DNA from: CAYQFQ01 sp964539415
GTDB taxonomy: Bacteria > Patescibacteriota > Minisyncoccia > Phycocordibacterales > GWA1-40-21
Direction: 5' to 3'
Assembly: GCA_964539415.1 (NCBI GenBank)
Contig: CAZIID010000021.1
Span: forward strand, 1-8,704
DNA: 8,704 bases
Under the pieces are notes generated by a model. That model saw only the letters and a program-made list of their open reading frames with translations, had not been told where the DNA came from and searched no databases. Of this stretch, positions 1 through 6,038 are shown piece by piece. A program made the translations under genes and the position numbers. The first letter of the stretch is position 1. Every line of letters begins with the position of its first letter.

Positions 1-6
1 TTTTAT

Positions 7-1335
7 TTATTTCCACTTTAATTTTCTAAGTCCATTTAGATTGAGATGTTCTTCATATTGTTTTGCAGTAGGTTGCGGCTTTTCTTCAATTTTTAAGGGA
101 TGTTCTAATTTGTATAATTTGCTATACAGATCTATTGCTCTTTCTCCTAGTTGAGAGTCCCCTATTAATCCGGCATACGCTGAGATTATTCCAGGATATG
201 CAAGTACTCCCCCATTTGTATAAAATAAGTCGTCTTTAGACATGAATGCTCTAACTGGCATATAGCCACTTTCCCCATTTCTTGTCACATATTCTTCTGC
301 TAAACAAATTACTTCTTTTGCTTTTTCATGTATTCTTTTTTTCGCTTCTTCATCTTTAAGGGTTGTTGCCATTTTATGAGCATAATAGAATCCTTCTTCT
401 TCTATAGCTAACTCTAAATTATCTTTAAGTTTTCTCTCAGTTTTTTCTATTAAATCAGCATGACCACTTTCTATTGCCGTTCTTAATGCTAAAGGATGCT
501 CATCCCAACGTTCCTTCAAAAGTGTATCAATAGACTCTTTGTATAACCCCTTATCGTTAGCTTCTTTTAAAAATTTTAAAGCTCTATCTGCATAAGATTC
601 TCTACGCATTAGCATATAATTGCCTGGGAAGTCAAAAGCTCCAGATAAGTATTTCTTAGCGACTTCTGAACAAAACTTTTTTATTGGTTCGTTGTTGTCA
701 ATTCCACCAGATCGAGACTCCAGCTTTCTATACCAACCTTCTTTATACAAACACAAGGCTAATGTAGTTTCGTTTATCTCAACACCCTTCCTCAAAAAAT
801 TAATAAAGAGTTTTCCCCACATATTTTCTTTTGTATTTTTATCTACATCTTTCAATATATATTCTGCAATAGAAAATTCATCTGAACCATATCCTTTCCA
901 TAAAGTAGGGTAATCTCCCGGTTGGGTTTTTGCCTCATCCCAATCGATGCCCTTGTTAAGATGTTTTAATAATTTAGAACTTAATCCAGTCGGTACATCT
1001 TCTTTGCTTTCATAATAAAATTCCAGTGCATGTATAAAACTCTTACCTGTCAATTCTATCCCGCTATTGATTAGATCGCTTAATACCTTGGGATACATAT
1101 CTGTAAGCTTAGGATTATAAGCCCTTCTGTTTAGGGCATCATCTAAAGTTCCTTCTTTTATTTTTTCTTCTAGCAAAATAGTTTCAAGATTTAATCTTGT
1201 TTGAGGATGAAGTATAAAATATTTATCAGTTATTTTTTTAATGTACTTTATTTTATTTATTCCACTAGAGAAAACGTCGAGTCTGCTTCTAAGTTGCTCT
1301 TTACTCATCCCTTGTTGTGTTTTTTCTTGTTCCAT
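7..1335 (-). CDS. Hypothetical helical protein, downstream copy of a tandem duplicate pair
   Basis: This 442-aa protein is not recognised as a named family. It is a clear paralogue of the gene just upstream: both begin MEQEKTQQGMSKEQLR and both end with an LNLNGLRKLK-type tail. It is hydrophilic and charge-rich, with no signal peptide or membrane segment, so it is probably cytoplasmic. It looks almost wholly alpha-helical. Around residues 277-298 the segment WDEHPLALRTAIESGHADLI resembles one unit of an ankyrin/HEAT-like solenoid, which is an inference from pattern only. Residues 1-128 and about 277-442 are well conserved with the paralogue, while about 130-265 is much more divergent. Its start codon lies 3 nt after the upstream stop and it has no clear Shine-Dalgarno, so it is probably co-transcribed and translated by re-initiation. 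The stop codon falls near the window edge. The coding call is secure; the function is unknown. Confidence 0.85.
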   Translation of the reverse strand: MEQEKTQQGMSKEQLRSRLDVFSSGINKIKYIKKITDKYFILHPQTRLNLETILLEEKIKEGTLDDALNRRAYNPKLTDMYPKVLSDLINSGIELTGKSFIHALEFYYESKEDVPTGLSSKLLKHLNKGIDWDEAKTQPGDYPTLWKGYGSDEFSIAEYILKDVDKNTKENMWGKLFINFLRKGVEINETTLALCLYKEGWYRKLESRSGGIDNNEPIKKFCSEVAKKYLSGAFDFPGNYMLMRRESYADRALKFLKEANDKGLYKESIDTLLKERWDEHPLALRTAIESGHADLIEKTERKLKDNLELAIEEEGFYYAHKMATTLKDEEAKKRIHEKAKEVICLAEEYVTRNGESGYMPVRAFMSKDDLFYTNGGVLAYPGIISAYAGLIGDSQLGERAIDLYSKLYKLEHPLKIEEKPQPTAKQYEEHLNLNGLRKLKWK

Positions 1336-1338
1336 CTT

Positions 1339-2655
1339 TTATTTTCCTTTCAATTTTCTCAGTCCATTTAGATTTAGATCTTTCTCGTATTTCGCTATTG
1401 TTGGTTGAGGTTTCTTTTCTGGTTTTTGCGGATGTTCTAATTTGTATAGTGTGTTATACACATCTATCGCTCTTTTTCTTAGTAGATTATCTCCTATCAT
1501 CTCCGCATAATCTCCAATTATTCCTGGCTGAGTACCCCAAGCTCCTCCATCTGAGCAAAGTAGGTCATTTTTGGATTTAAAAATTCTAGTTGGTTTGTAA
1601 CCGACTTCTCCCTTTCTTTCTGCATATTCTTCTGCTAAGGTAATTATTTTTTGTGCTTCCTCATATATTTTTTTTTGCAATTCCTCATCTTGAAAACTTT
1701 CTGCAATTTTATGAGCATAATAAAAATTTTCTTCGCCTATTGCTAGTTCTAAATTTTTCTTTAGCTTTCCTTTAGTTTTCTCTATTAAATCAGTATGACC
1801 ACTTTGTATTGCCATTCTCAATGCTAAAGGATGCTCGTCCCAACGCTTATCCAAAATTGTGTTAATGCTTTTTTCGTATAATTCTCTATCATTGGCTTCT
1901 CTCAAAAAAGGTAAAGATTCGAATGTATTCGGGATAGTGGGCATTAACAATGTACCTCCATAAGTATCCATTTTTCCAGACAAATATCTTTTGACTAAGT
2001 CTGAACAAAATTTCTTTACAAGTTTAGGATTTTCAATTTCACCAGATCTAGACTTCAATTTCCCATATATCCCCTCTTTTCCTTCTACCCATAATTGACC
2101 AATTACTTCACCTTTCTCTAAAAGACTAGAAAAAAGACTTTTCCATACATATTCTCTTTTGTCTTTATCAGCATCTTTTAATATGAAATCAATAGTTTGT
2201 ACATCTGAAAAAACATTTTTTGGTAGTAGATAGGGACGACCTTGACATTTTTTATCAAATCTGACTCCGTGCTTATTTAGATAGTCTAATGTTTTGGAGC
2301 TTAATTCCGTAGGCACATCCTCTTTGCTTACATAATAAAATTCTATTGCATGACTAAAACTTTTTTCTGACAATTCTATTCCACTATTAATTAAATCGCT
2401 CAAGACCTTTGGATAAATAGCTGAAAGTGTGGGGTTATATGCTCTTTCCCTTATGACTTCGTTTAGGGTTTCTCCTTTTATTTTCTCTTCTAATAAAATA
2501 GTTTCAAGATTTAATCTTGTTTGAGGATGAAGTACAAAATATTTGTCAGTTATTTTTTCGATGTATTCTATTTTCTTTCTACTGCTTGAGAAAACATCTA
2601 ATCTATTTCTAAGCTGTTCTTTGCTCATCCCCTGTTGTGTTTTTTCTTGTTCCAT
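1339..2655 (-). CDS. Hypothetical helical protein, promoter-proximal copy of a tandem duplicate pair
   Basis: This 438-aa paralogue of the adjacent downstream gene shares its N-terminus (MEQEKTQQGMSKEQLR), long blocks such as TRLNLETILLEEKIK and YPKVLSDLINSGIEL, the RWDEHPLALR motif near residue 277 and the C-terminal NLNGLRKLK tail. It is helical and soluble, with no recognisable catalytic motif. The central third differs most between the copies, both in sequence and by small insertions and deletions. The gene is first in the minus-strand unit and diverges from a double-HTH regulator. Its promoter is the TATA-like run at 2693-2706, giving a short leader of roughly 15-20 nt without a Shine-Dalgarno. 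The context suggests it is the controlled cargo of that regulator. A function in defence, adhesion or signalling cannot be chosen from sequence alone. Confidence 0.87.
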   Translation of the reverse strand: MEQEKTQQGMSKEQLRNRLDVFSSSRKKIEYIEKITDKYFVLHPQTRLNLETILLEEKIKGETLNEVIRERAYNPTLSAIYPKVLSDLINSGIELSEKSFSHAIEFYYVSKEDVPTELSSKTLDYLNKHGVRFDKKCQGRPYLLPKNVFSDVQTIDFILKDADKDKREYVWKSLFSSLLEKGEVIGQLWVEGKEGIYGKLKSRSGEIENPKLVKKFCSDLVKRYLSGKMDTYGGTLLMPTIPNTFESLPFLREANDRELYEKSINTILDKRWDEHPLALRMAIQSGHTDLIEKTKGKLKKNLELAIGEENFYYAHKIAESFQDEELQKKIYEEAQKIITLAEEYAERKGEVGYKPTRIFKSKNDLLCSDGGAWGTQPGIIGDYAEMIGDNLLRKRAIDVYNTLYKLEHPQKPEKKPQPTIAKYEKDLNLNGLRKLKGK

Positions 2656-2675
2656 CTTTTATTTACTATCTTTAC

Positions 2676-2689
2676 TTACTATTTAGTAA
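2676..2689. promoter_or_regulatory. 14-bp perfect palindrome at the cargo A transcription start
   Basis: TTACTATTTAGTAA is a perfect dyad with a 2-bp centre. It lies about where transcription from the minus-strand TATA box (2693-2706) should begin. Two further partial TTACT copies sit just downstream toward the gene (within 2664-2679). This is a good candidate operator for the adjacent regulator, because binding here would block initiation. Its outer part overlaps the 9-mer TTGTTACTA (minus strand, 2692-2684), which also occurs at the start of the divergent operon at 5946. Binding is inferred. Confidence 0.5.
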
Positions 2690-2692
2690 CAA

Positions 2693-2706
2693 CATATATA
2701 TATAAT
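2693..2706 (-). promoter_or_regulatory. TATA region for the cargo A genes
   Basis: A run of alternating A and T (minus strand ATTATATATATATG) lies 38-51 nt upstream of the start codon at 2655. An archaeal TATA box here would place the transcription start near 2671-2676, with a short leader before the ATG. The exact register of the box cannot be fixed because the repeat is degenerate. Confidence 0.6.
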
Positions 2707-2741
2707 ACTTTAGTCGAAAAAGCTTATAGTTTTCGTAAAGT
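2707..2741. promoter_or_regulatory. Imperfect palindrome overlapping the BRE of regulator A (candidate operator)
   Basis: The left arm is ACTTTA, a two-base GT bulge, then CGAAAA. After a 9-bp spacer the right arm is TTTTCG followed directly by TAAAGT. Apart from the bulge the 12-bp arms are perfectly complementary. The site fills the gap between the two divergent TATA boxes and covers the BRE position of the regulator promoter. A dimeric Lrp-like protein bound here could repress itself and affect the divergent genes. The role is inferred from symmetry and position. Confidence 0.55.
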
Positions 2742-2748
2742 TTATATA
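2734..2748 (+). promoter_or_regulatory. Archaeal BRE/TATA promoter of regulator A (leaderless)
   Basis: A purine-rich BRE-like stretch (CGTAAAG) is followed by a consensus TTTATATA box at 2741-2748. The box centre is about 26 nt before the ATG at 2770, so transcription should start at or within a base or two of the start codon, giving a leaderless mRNA. No Shine-Dalgarno is present, which agrees with this. Confidence 0.8.
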
Positions 2749-2769
2749 TAAGACACATCTAATTAGTTT

Positions 2770-3678
2770 ATGAGCAGCAATGAGTATGATTTAGATGAAA
2801 AGGATCAATCCATTTTAGAGCACTTGTTTAAAGATGCAAGATTATCTACAAATAAATTAGCAAAGCTCGTAAATTTAACACAACCAGCAGTTTTTAATCG
2901 TTTGAAAAAAATGGAAAGAGACGGATTTATTTCTAGATATGATTCATTAGTTAATTGGCAAATGCTTCCATTCACAAAGAAAGTTTATTTTTGTGATTTA
3001 AGCAGTGAAGATGAAAAAAAAATATCTGAGAAGAAAGAATGTTATGTTCTTATTAAACTATACGGCACGTTTACTCACATGATTTGGTGTTTCTTTAAAA
3101 CAAAGAAGCAAGAAAAAGAATTTGAAAAATTATTACCAAGAAAAAGAGAGTCAATTGAAATAGAAAAAGTTTTCATAAAAGGATTATCTTTATTTAATAC
3201 GCATCATTCAGAATTAAATATTGAGAAGAAATATGAAAGCATCCAGATTACTGAAAAAGATGTAAAGGTAATGAAGGCTTTATCAGAAGGCGGAGCAAGA
3301 AAAAGCCTAAAAGAATTATCTAACGAAACTGGCTTAAATATTGACCAAGTTTGGTATCATAAAAAAAGATTAATCGAAGCAGGATATTTTGAACATTTCG
3401 TTGTTCAACCAGGAATTGATAAATTCTTTTTATCAGTAAGTAATTTATTTATAAAAACAAAAAAGAAAATTAGACTAGATCAATTTCCAAGAGTCTTTAA
3501 CCATTTTGAAACTACCGATGGAATTGGATGTGTTTTTTATTCGAAGAATATAAAAGATTATCTAGAAACACTAGATAAAATTTATAATTTACTCAAGGGA
3601 GAAGAGAAAGAAATACTTCTTTTTACAAATAAAGAGTATATAACCATAAACAGATATCCATTTGAATTTCTTTTATGA
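2770..3678 (+). CDS. Double-HTH Lrp/AsnC-like transcriptional regulator A
   Basis: This 302-aa DNA-binding protein has two winged-helix units. HTH1 spans about residues 8-55 (LDEKDQSILEHLFKDARLST, then LAKLVNLTQPAVFNRLKKM and GFISRYDSL) and fits the Lrp/AsnC N-terminal pattern. HTH2 spans about 160-207 (ITEKDVKVMKALSEGGARKS, then the KKRLIEAGYF wing). Segments after each HTH (about 65-125 and 210-302) may be degenerate ligand or dimerisation domains. A typical Lrp protein is about 150 aa, so this is a duplicated or fused form. It is a full-length paralogue of the regulator at 4943-5845. The start is set by a leaderless promoter at 2741-2748. It diverges from two tandem cargo genes across a palindrome-rich gap and converges with the recombinase, ending 22 bp from it. 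The probable role is autoregulation and control of the divergent genes; the effector is unknown. Confidence 0.85.
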   Translation: MSSNEYDLDEKDQSILEHLFKDARLSTNKLAKLVNLTQPAVFNRLKKMERDGFISRYDSLVNWQMLPFTKKVYFCDLSSEDEKKISEKKECYVLIKLYGTFTHMIWCFFKTKKQEKEFEKLLPRKRESIEIEKVFIKGLSLFNTHHSELNIEKKYESIQITEKDVKVMKALSEGGARKSLKELSNETGLNIDQVWYHKKRLIEAGYFEHFVVQPGIDKFFLSVSNLFIKTKKKIRLDQFPRVFNHFETTDGIGCVFYSKNIKDYLETLDKIYNLLKGEEKEILLFTNKEYITINRYPFEFLL

Positions 3679-3700
3679 ATTTAAAAACGATTGCAAAGAT

Positions 3701-4861
3701 TTACTTCCCTTCCTGCATCACAATAATTCTTTCTTTTCTAATTAATTCGGCAATTATCTTCATTTGTTTTTCTAGAAGTTCTATTCTTTCTTGTAATATC
3801 TCATTTTTGTTTTCTGATTGAGTTAGTTGCTTTTCTATTTCAGTCTTTGTTACATCCATTAGCATATCTTCTTGCGTTATAGTATCACTCATTCCAAGAA
3901 GTTCAGAGTAATAATGTATTTTATCCGACTTTTTCCAGCCAAATCGATATTTTAACGCAGATTCTGATTTATACCTAGGTAGCCAATAACAGCAAGCATT
4001 ATGCCTAAAATCATACATTGTAAGCTGTGAATATTTTTGACCAGCAGGGCTTACTTCCTCACCCAAAACTCTTTTTGCAAGACGTTGCAAATATTTATTC
4101 ATTGTCTCTGCTTCTCGATCAAATAAGTAATCGTCTTTATCTAATGCTTCATTTTTTATATAATCTTTTACTAGGCTTGAGCAAAGCATTAATTTTATTC
4201 TTCTTCCAAAAGTTTTACTTATCTCATCTCGTATGGCTAACTCTTTGCAATCATTCTGAAGATCTGAAACCTTAATATTTCTTAGTTCGCTTGGAGCCCG
4301 TATCCCCGTATCGAATAAAAACATAATTAAGACTTTGTAGTAATAAATTGCCTTGTCGTATAATTTTTTTATTTCATCCTCTGTTAAATAAACCCATTTT
4401 GGTTTCTGAACACTAGTATCTAGATCTTGAGTTACGTCATAAATTTCTATTCCTTTCTTTCTATTAACTTTTTGATGCCAGTGCCAAAATGCCTTAAATA
4501 TTTTTACAAAATTTGCAGGGTCCTGATAAATACCACCGTCCACCCTCTTAATTTCTCCAGTTCTCATTCCTGTAAAAAATTCATGAAATTGCCTTTCTTC
4601 TATTTTAGCTAAATCCTGCACATTATAAATTTCTTCGAGTTTTTTGGTTGCAAAAATCAATCTTTGTTGCAGATTGTATAGTCTATTATAGCTTCTCCCG
4701 CCTTTCTTGCTACTTTTTCCGACATTTAGGCCGAACTCCATATCGTTAATATAATTGAGAATCATCCTGGAATTTGCTTCACTTATATATGGAATTCTTT
4801 TGCCACATTTTTCTTTCCAGACCATGTATCTTTCTTTGTAGGTTGCTTCGTCTCGTTTCAT
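3701..4861 (-). CDS. Tyrosine recombinase (archaeal-type site-specific integrase/invertase)
   Basis: This 386-aa protein cuts and rejoins DNA through a 3'-phosphotyrosine. The N-terminal half (about 1-150) is a SAM-like core-binding region. Catalytic residues readable in the C-terminal domain are Arg188 (in FLFDTGIRAPSEL), Lys216, Tyr283 and Arg286 (YDFRH, the Y-x-x-R form of box II known in archaeal integrases instead of H-x-x-R), Trp309 in the GW box III position, and nucleophile Tyr317 or Tyr318 (IHYYSEL). After the nucleophile about 65 residues form a likely coiled coil (about 338-375), longer than in XerC/D. All active-site positions are filled, so it should be active. The start codon touches a 58-bp repeat whose inverted partner lies 3.6 kb away, and its TATA box lies inside that repeat. 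The likely job is inversion of, or integration via, these sites. The exact substrate is inferred. Confidence 0.92.
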   Translation of the reverse strand: MKRDEATYKERYMVWKEKCGKRIPYISEANSRMILNYINDMEFGLNVGKSSKKGGRSYNRLYNLQQRLIFATKKLEEIYNVQDLAKIEERQFHEFFTGMRTGEIKRVDGGIYQDPANFVKIFKAFWHWHQKVNRKKGIEIYDVTQDLDTSVQKPKWVYLTEDEIKKLYDKAIYYYKVLIMFLFDTGIRAPSELRNIKVSDLQNDCKELAIRDEISKTFGRRIKLMLCSSLVKDYIKNEALDKDDYLFDREAETMNKYLQRLAKRVLGEEVSPAGQKYSQLTMYDFRHNACCYWLPRYKSESALKYRFGWKKSDKIHYYSELLGMSDTITQEDMLMDVTKTEIEKQLTQSENKNEILQERIELLEKQMKIIAELIRKERIIVMQEGK

Positions 4862-4874
4862 CGATTGTCTGTGG

Positions 4875-4932
4875 ATGGGTTGACTTTTTAAATCTTGTCG
4901 AGAGCAAGTGTCACAAAGGGGTGACTGGGAAG
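4875..4932. repeat. Left inverted repeat, candidate recombination site
   Basis: Read on the minus strand, this 58-bp sequence matches 8501-8558 at 53 of 58 positions without gaps. The core at 4875-4904 is identical over 30 bp. Three of the five mismatches fall in the 6-bp loop of a conserved dyad (GTCAC-N6-GTGAC, plus-strand arms 4910-4914 and 4921-4925). The core contains an imperfect dyad (TTGAC ... GTCGA) that could be the recombinase binding arms. Weaker similarity continues to the recombinase start codon at 4861. The repeat ends 10 bp before the stop codon of regulator B. It is probably both a recombination site and the recombinase promoter. Confidence 0.9.
4885..4892 (-). promoter_or_regulatory. 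TATA box of the recombinase, inside the left inverted repeat
   Basis: The minus strand reads TTTAAAAA here. The box centre is about 27 nt before the ATG at 4861, the same geometry as the other leaderless promoters in the window. It sits within the 30-bp core identical in both inverted repeats, so an exchange in the core would leave the recombinase with a promoter but could swap the upstream flank. Confidence 0.65.
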
Positions 4933-4942
4933 AACTAAATTA

Positions 4943-5845
4943 TTATTCTAACAATTCTACAGATAATCTATTCAAAATTATTGGCTTATTTACAAAAAAA
5001 CTTTTTAGATTTTTAGTGGAGGGTTCGAGTTTTCTAAATAAATTATTGCTGTGTTCTAAATAATCATTAAATGAAAGAGAAAGCTGAATAACTGTTAAAG
5101 TTTTGTCTCCCGAATAAGCAATTATACATCTTGGCATATTTGTAATTGTTTTAATGTCTATATTTTCATTTATAGAAAAAACATGATAAGTAACCTTTAA
5201 AGATTTGAAAGCTTCGCCTGGTTGAGAAACAAAATATAAAAAATATCCGTTGTCAATTAATCTTTTTTTTCTGTATTTTATTATTGCGCAAGTTGTATTT
5301 AGTTCATTTGCTAAATCAACAATTGATTTTCTTGCTCCGCCAATAATCATTTTGTGTAAAAGTTTTATATCAGTTTTGTCAAGTTCTATTTTGTTTTCTT
5401 TATCACTATATTCTTCTAGTTTTCTTTTAATATCGAAAATTGTTCCGCCAAGTCTATGAGAGCCTGTTAAAAGTTGTGAGATTCTTTTTTCTGGCAATTG
5501 ACTTTCAAATTCTTTGAGTTGTTCTTTATTCTTGAAAAAACAAAATATCTGATGAGTGAATTCACCAAATAACTCTTGCAGACCAAAACACACAGGCATT
5601 TTAATTATTTTGTCAACTTGTTCTCTAGATAAAGAAGTATAATACATTTTGTAAATTAAAGGCAAAACATTTGTGTTAAGCAAACTATCGTATCTTGAAA
5701 TAAAACCCTCTTCTTCTAATTTTTTAATTCTTGCGTGAACTGATGGTTGTTTAATTCCAATTAATTTTGCGAGCTGATGAGTTGAAAGTCTTGCGTCATA
5801 AAACAAATATTCAAAGATTTTTTTGTCGTTCTCTGTAAGCTCCAT
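4943..5845 (-). CDS. Double-HTH Lrp/AsnC-like transcriptional regulator B
   Basis: This 300-aa paralogue of the regulator at 2770-3678 has the same architecture. HTH1 spans about residues 3-52 (KLIGIKQPSVHARIKKLEEE, then GFISRYDSLL). A middle domain spans about 60-125, HTH2 about 155-202 (IGGARKSIVDLANEL, then KKRLIDNGYF), and a C-terminal domain follows. Shared signatures with regulator A include ARLST, GFISRYDSL, GGARKS and KKRLI. The recognition helices differ (QPSVHARIKKL versus QPAVFNRLKKM), consistent with a different operator. A leaderless promoter (TATA 5868-5875) sets the start. It diverges from the response-regulator operon, which it probably controls, and ends close to the left inverted repeat. 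No terminator is seen after it, so readthrough into the recombinase on the same strand is possible. DNA binding is a confident call; the regulon is inferred. Confidence 0.86.
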   Translation of the reverse strand: MELTENDKKIFEYLFYDARLSTHQLAKLIGIKQPSVHARIKKLEEEGFISRYDSLLNTNVLPLIYKMYYTSLSREQVDKIIKMPVCFGLQELFGEFTHQIFCFFKNKEQLKEFESQLPEKRISQLLTGSHRLGGTIFDIKRKLEEYSDKENKIELDKTDIKLLHKMIIGGARKSIVDLANELNTTCAIIKYRKKRLIDNGYFLYFVSQPGEAFKSLKVTYHVFSINENIDIKTITNMPRCIIAYSGDKTLTVIQLSLSFNDYLEHSNNLFRKLEPSTKNLKSFFVNKPIILNRLSVELLE

Positions 5846-5867
5846 AATAGCTAGTAAATGCTCTTCC

Positions 5868-5875
5868 TATATAAA
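5868..5875 (-). promoter_or_regulatory. TATA box of regulator B (leaderless)
   Basis: The minus strand reads TTTATATA, preceded by ACAAG in the BRE position. The centre is about 26 nt before the ATG at 5845, predicting a transcript that begins at the start codon. It closely resembles the regulator A promoter, sharing AGTTTATATA. Confidence 0.8.
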
Positions 5876-5876
5876 C

Positions 5877-5903
5877 TTGTCTATTTGATAGTCAAAATGA
5901 CCA
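5877..5903. promoter_or_regulatory. 27-bp imperfect palindrome between divergent promoters of module B
   Basis: The arms are TTGTCTATTTGA and TCAAAATGACCA around a TAG centre, with 9 of 12 positions complementary. The inner TTTGA-TAG-TCAAA is perfect. It directly abuts the TATA box of regulator B on its BRE side, the same position as the palindrome beside regulator A. It is a candidate autoregulatory operator, inferred from symmetry and position. Confidence 0.5.
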
Positions 5904-5914
5904 TAATCCTTAAG

Positions 5915-5922
5915 TATATAAT
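5915..5922 (+). promoter_or_regulatory. TATA box of the cargo B operon
   Basis: TATATAAT, preceded by TAAG, has its centre about 27 nt before the ATG at 5946. This predicts a leaderless transcript starting with the 30-codon mini-ORF rather than with the response regulator. It is the divergent partner of the regulator B promoter. Confidence 0.6.
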
Positions 5923-5926
5923 AAGA

Positions 5927-5945
5927 TGTATATTGTTACTATACA
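5927..5945. promoter_or_regulatory. Dyad at the cargo B transcription start
   Basis: TGTATA and TATACA form a perfect 6-bp dyad around 7 bp, ending one base before the ATG at 5946. It contains TTGTTACTA (5933-5941), the same 9-mer found at the start of the cargo A unit. The location just before the predicted transcription start suits a repressor site. Binding is inferred. Confidence 0.45.
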
Positions 5946-6038
5946 ATGATAAAAATAACACAAATTCAAACTCAAAACAGAAGAGCGGCAGAAGAGGTCG
6001 TTAAACCACTTCAAGGAGAAGGAGGGAATGAAAAATGA
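5946..6038 (+). CDS. 30-aa leaderless mini-ORF translationally coupled to the response regulator
   Basis: The ORF encodes 30 residues beginning MIKITQIQTQNRR and ending GEGGNEK. Its ATG sits at the transcription start predicted from the TATA box at 5915-5922. Its stop overlaps the response-regulator start in an ATGA (6035-6038). The Shine-Dalgarno of the next gene (AAGGAGG) lies inside it. It could be a leader peptide that opens the downstream start, or a small protein in its own right. It has no recognised domain. Translation is likely given the promoter geometry and overlap, but conservation was not tested. Confidence 0.5.
   Translation: MIKITQIQTQNRRAAEEVVKPLQGEGGNEK

Larger units (their letters stand above)
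7..2667. repeat. In-register tandem gene duplication, unit about 1.32 kb
   Basis: The two genes are direct repeats of one ancestral unit that includes the immediate leader. The sequence AATAAAAGATGGAACAAG precedes and begins both copies on the minus strand, so the duplication joint lies just upstream of the start codon. Protein divergence is moderate, with long identical blocks only at the ends, so this is not a recent event or an assembly artefact. The left window edge reads (minus strand) GGAAATAAATAAAA after the second copy, which matches the pre-start leader of both copies. A third copy may therefore begin just outside the window. Confidence 0.85.

Noticed and set aside
620..913. Plus-strand ORF of 97 codons inside the first cargo A gene
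   Set aside because: It is fully antisense to a longer, paralogue-supported gene and has no promoter or Shine-Dalgarno.
4859..4940. tRNA-derived attachment site for the recombinase
   Set aside because: No cloverleaf, anticodon arm or CCA-proximal sequence is visible at either repeat; the repeats also face each other instead of being direct.
5549..5560. CTGATGA followed by a GTGA dyad, a possible second hammerhead core
   Set aside because: It lacks GAAA after the dyad (CAAAT is present) and has no stem I or stem III; it lies inside the coding sequence of regulator B.
5774..5787. CTGATGA followed closely by GAAA
   Set aside because: Only three bases separate the two motifs, so stem II cannot form; it is coding sequence read on the opposite strand.
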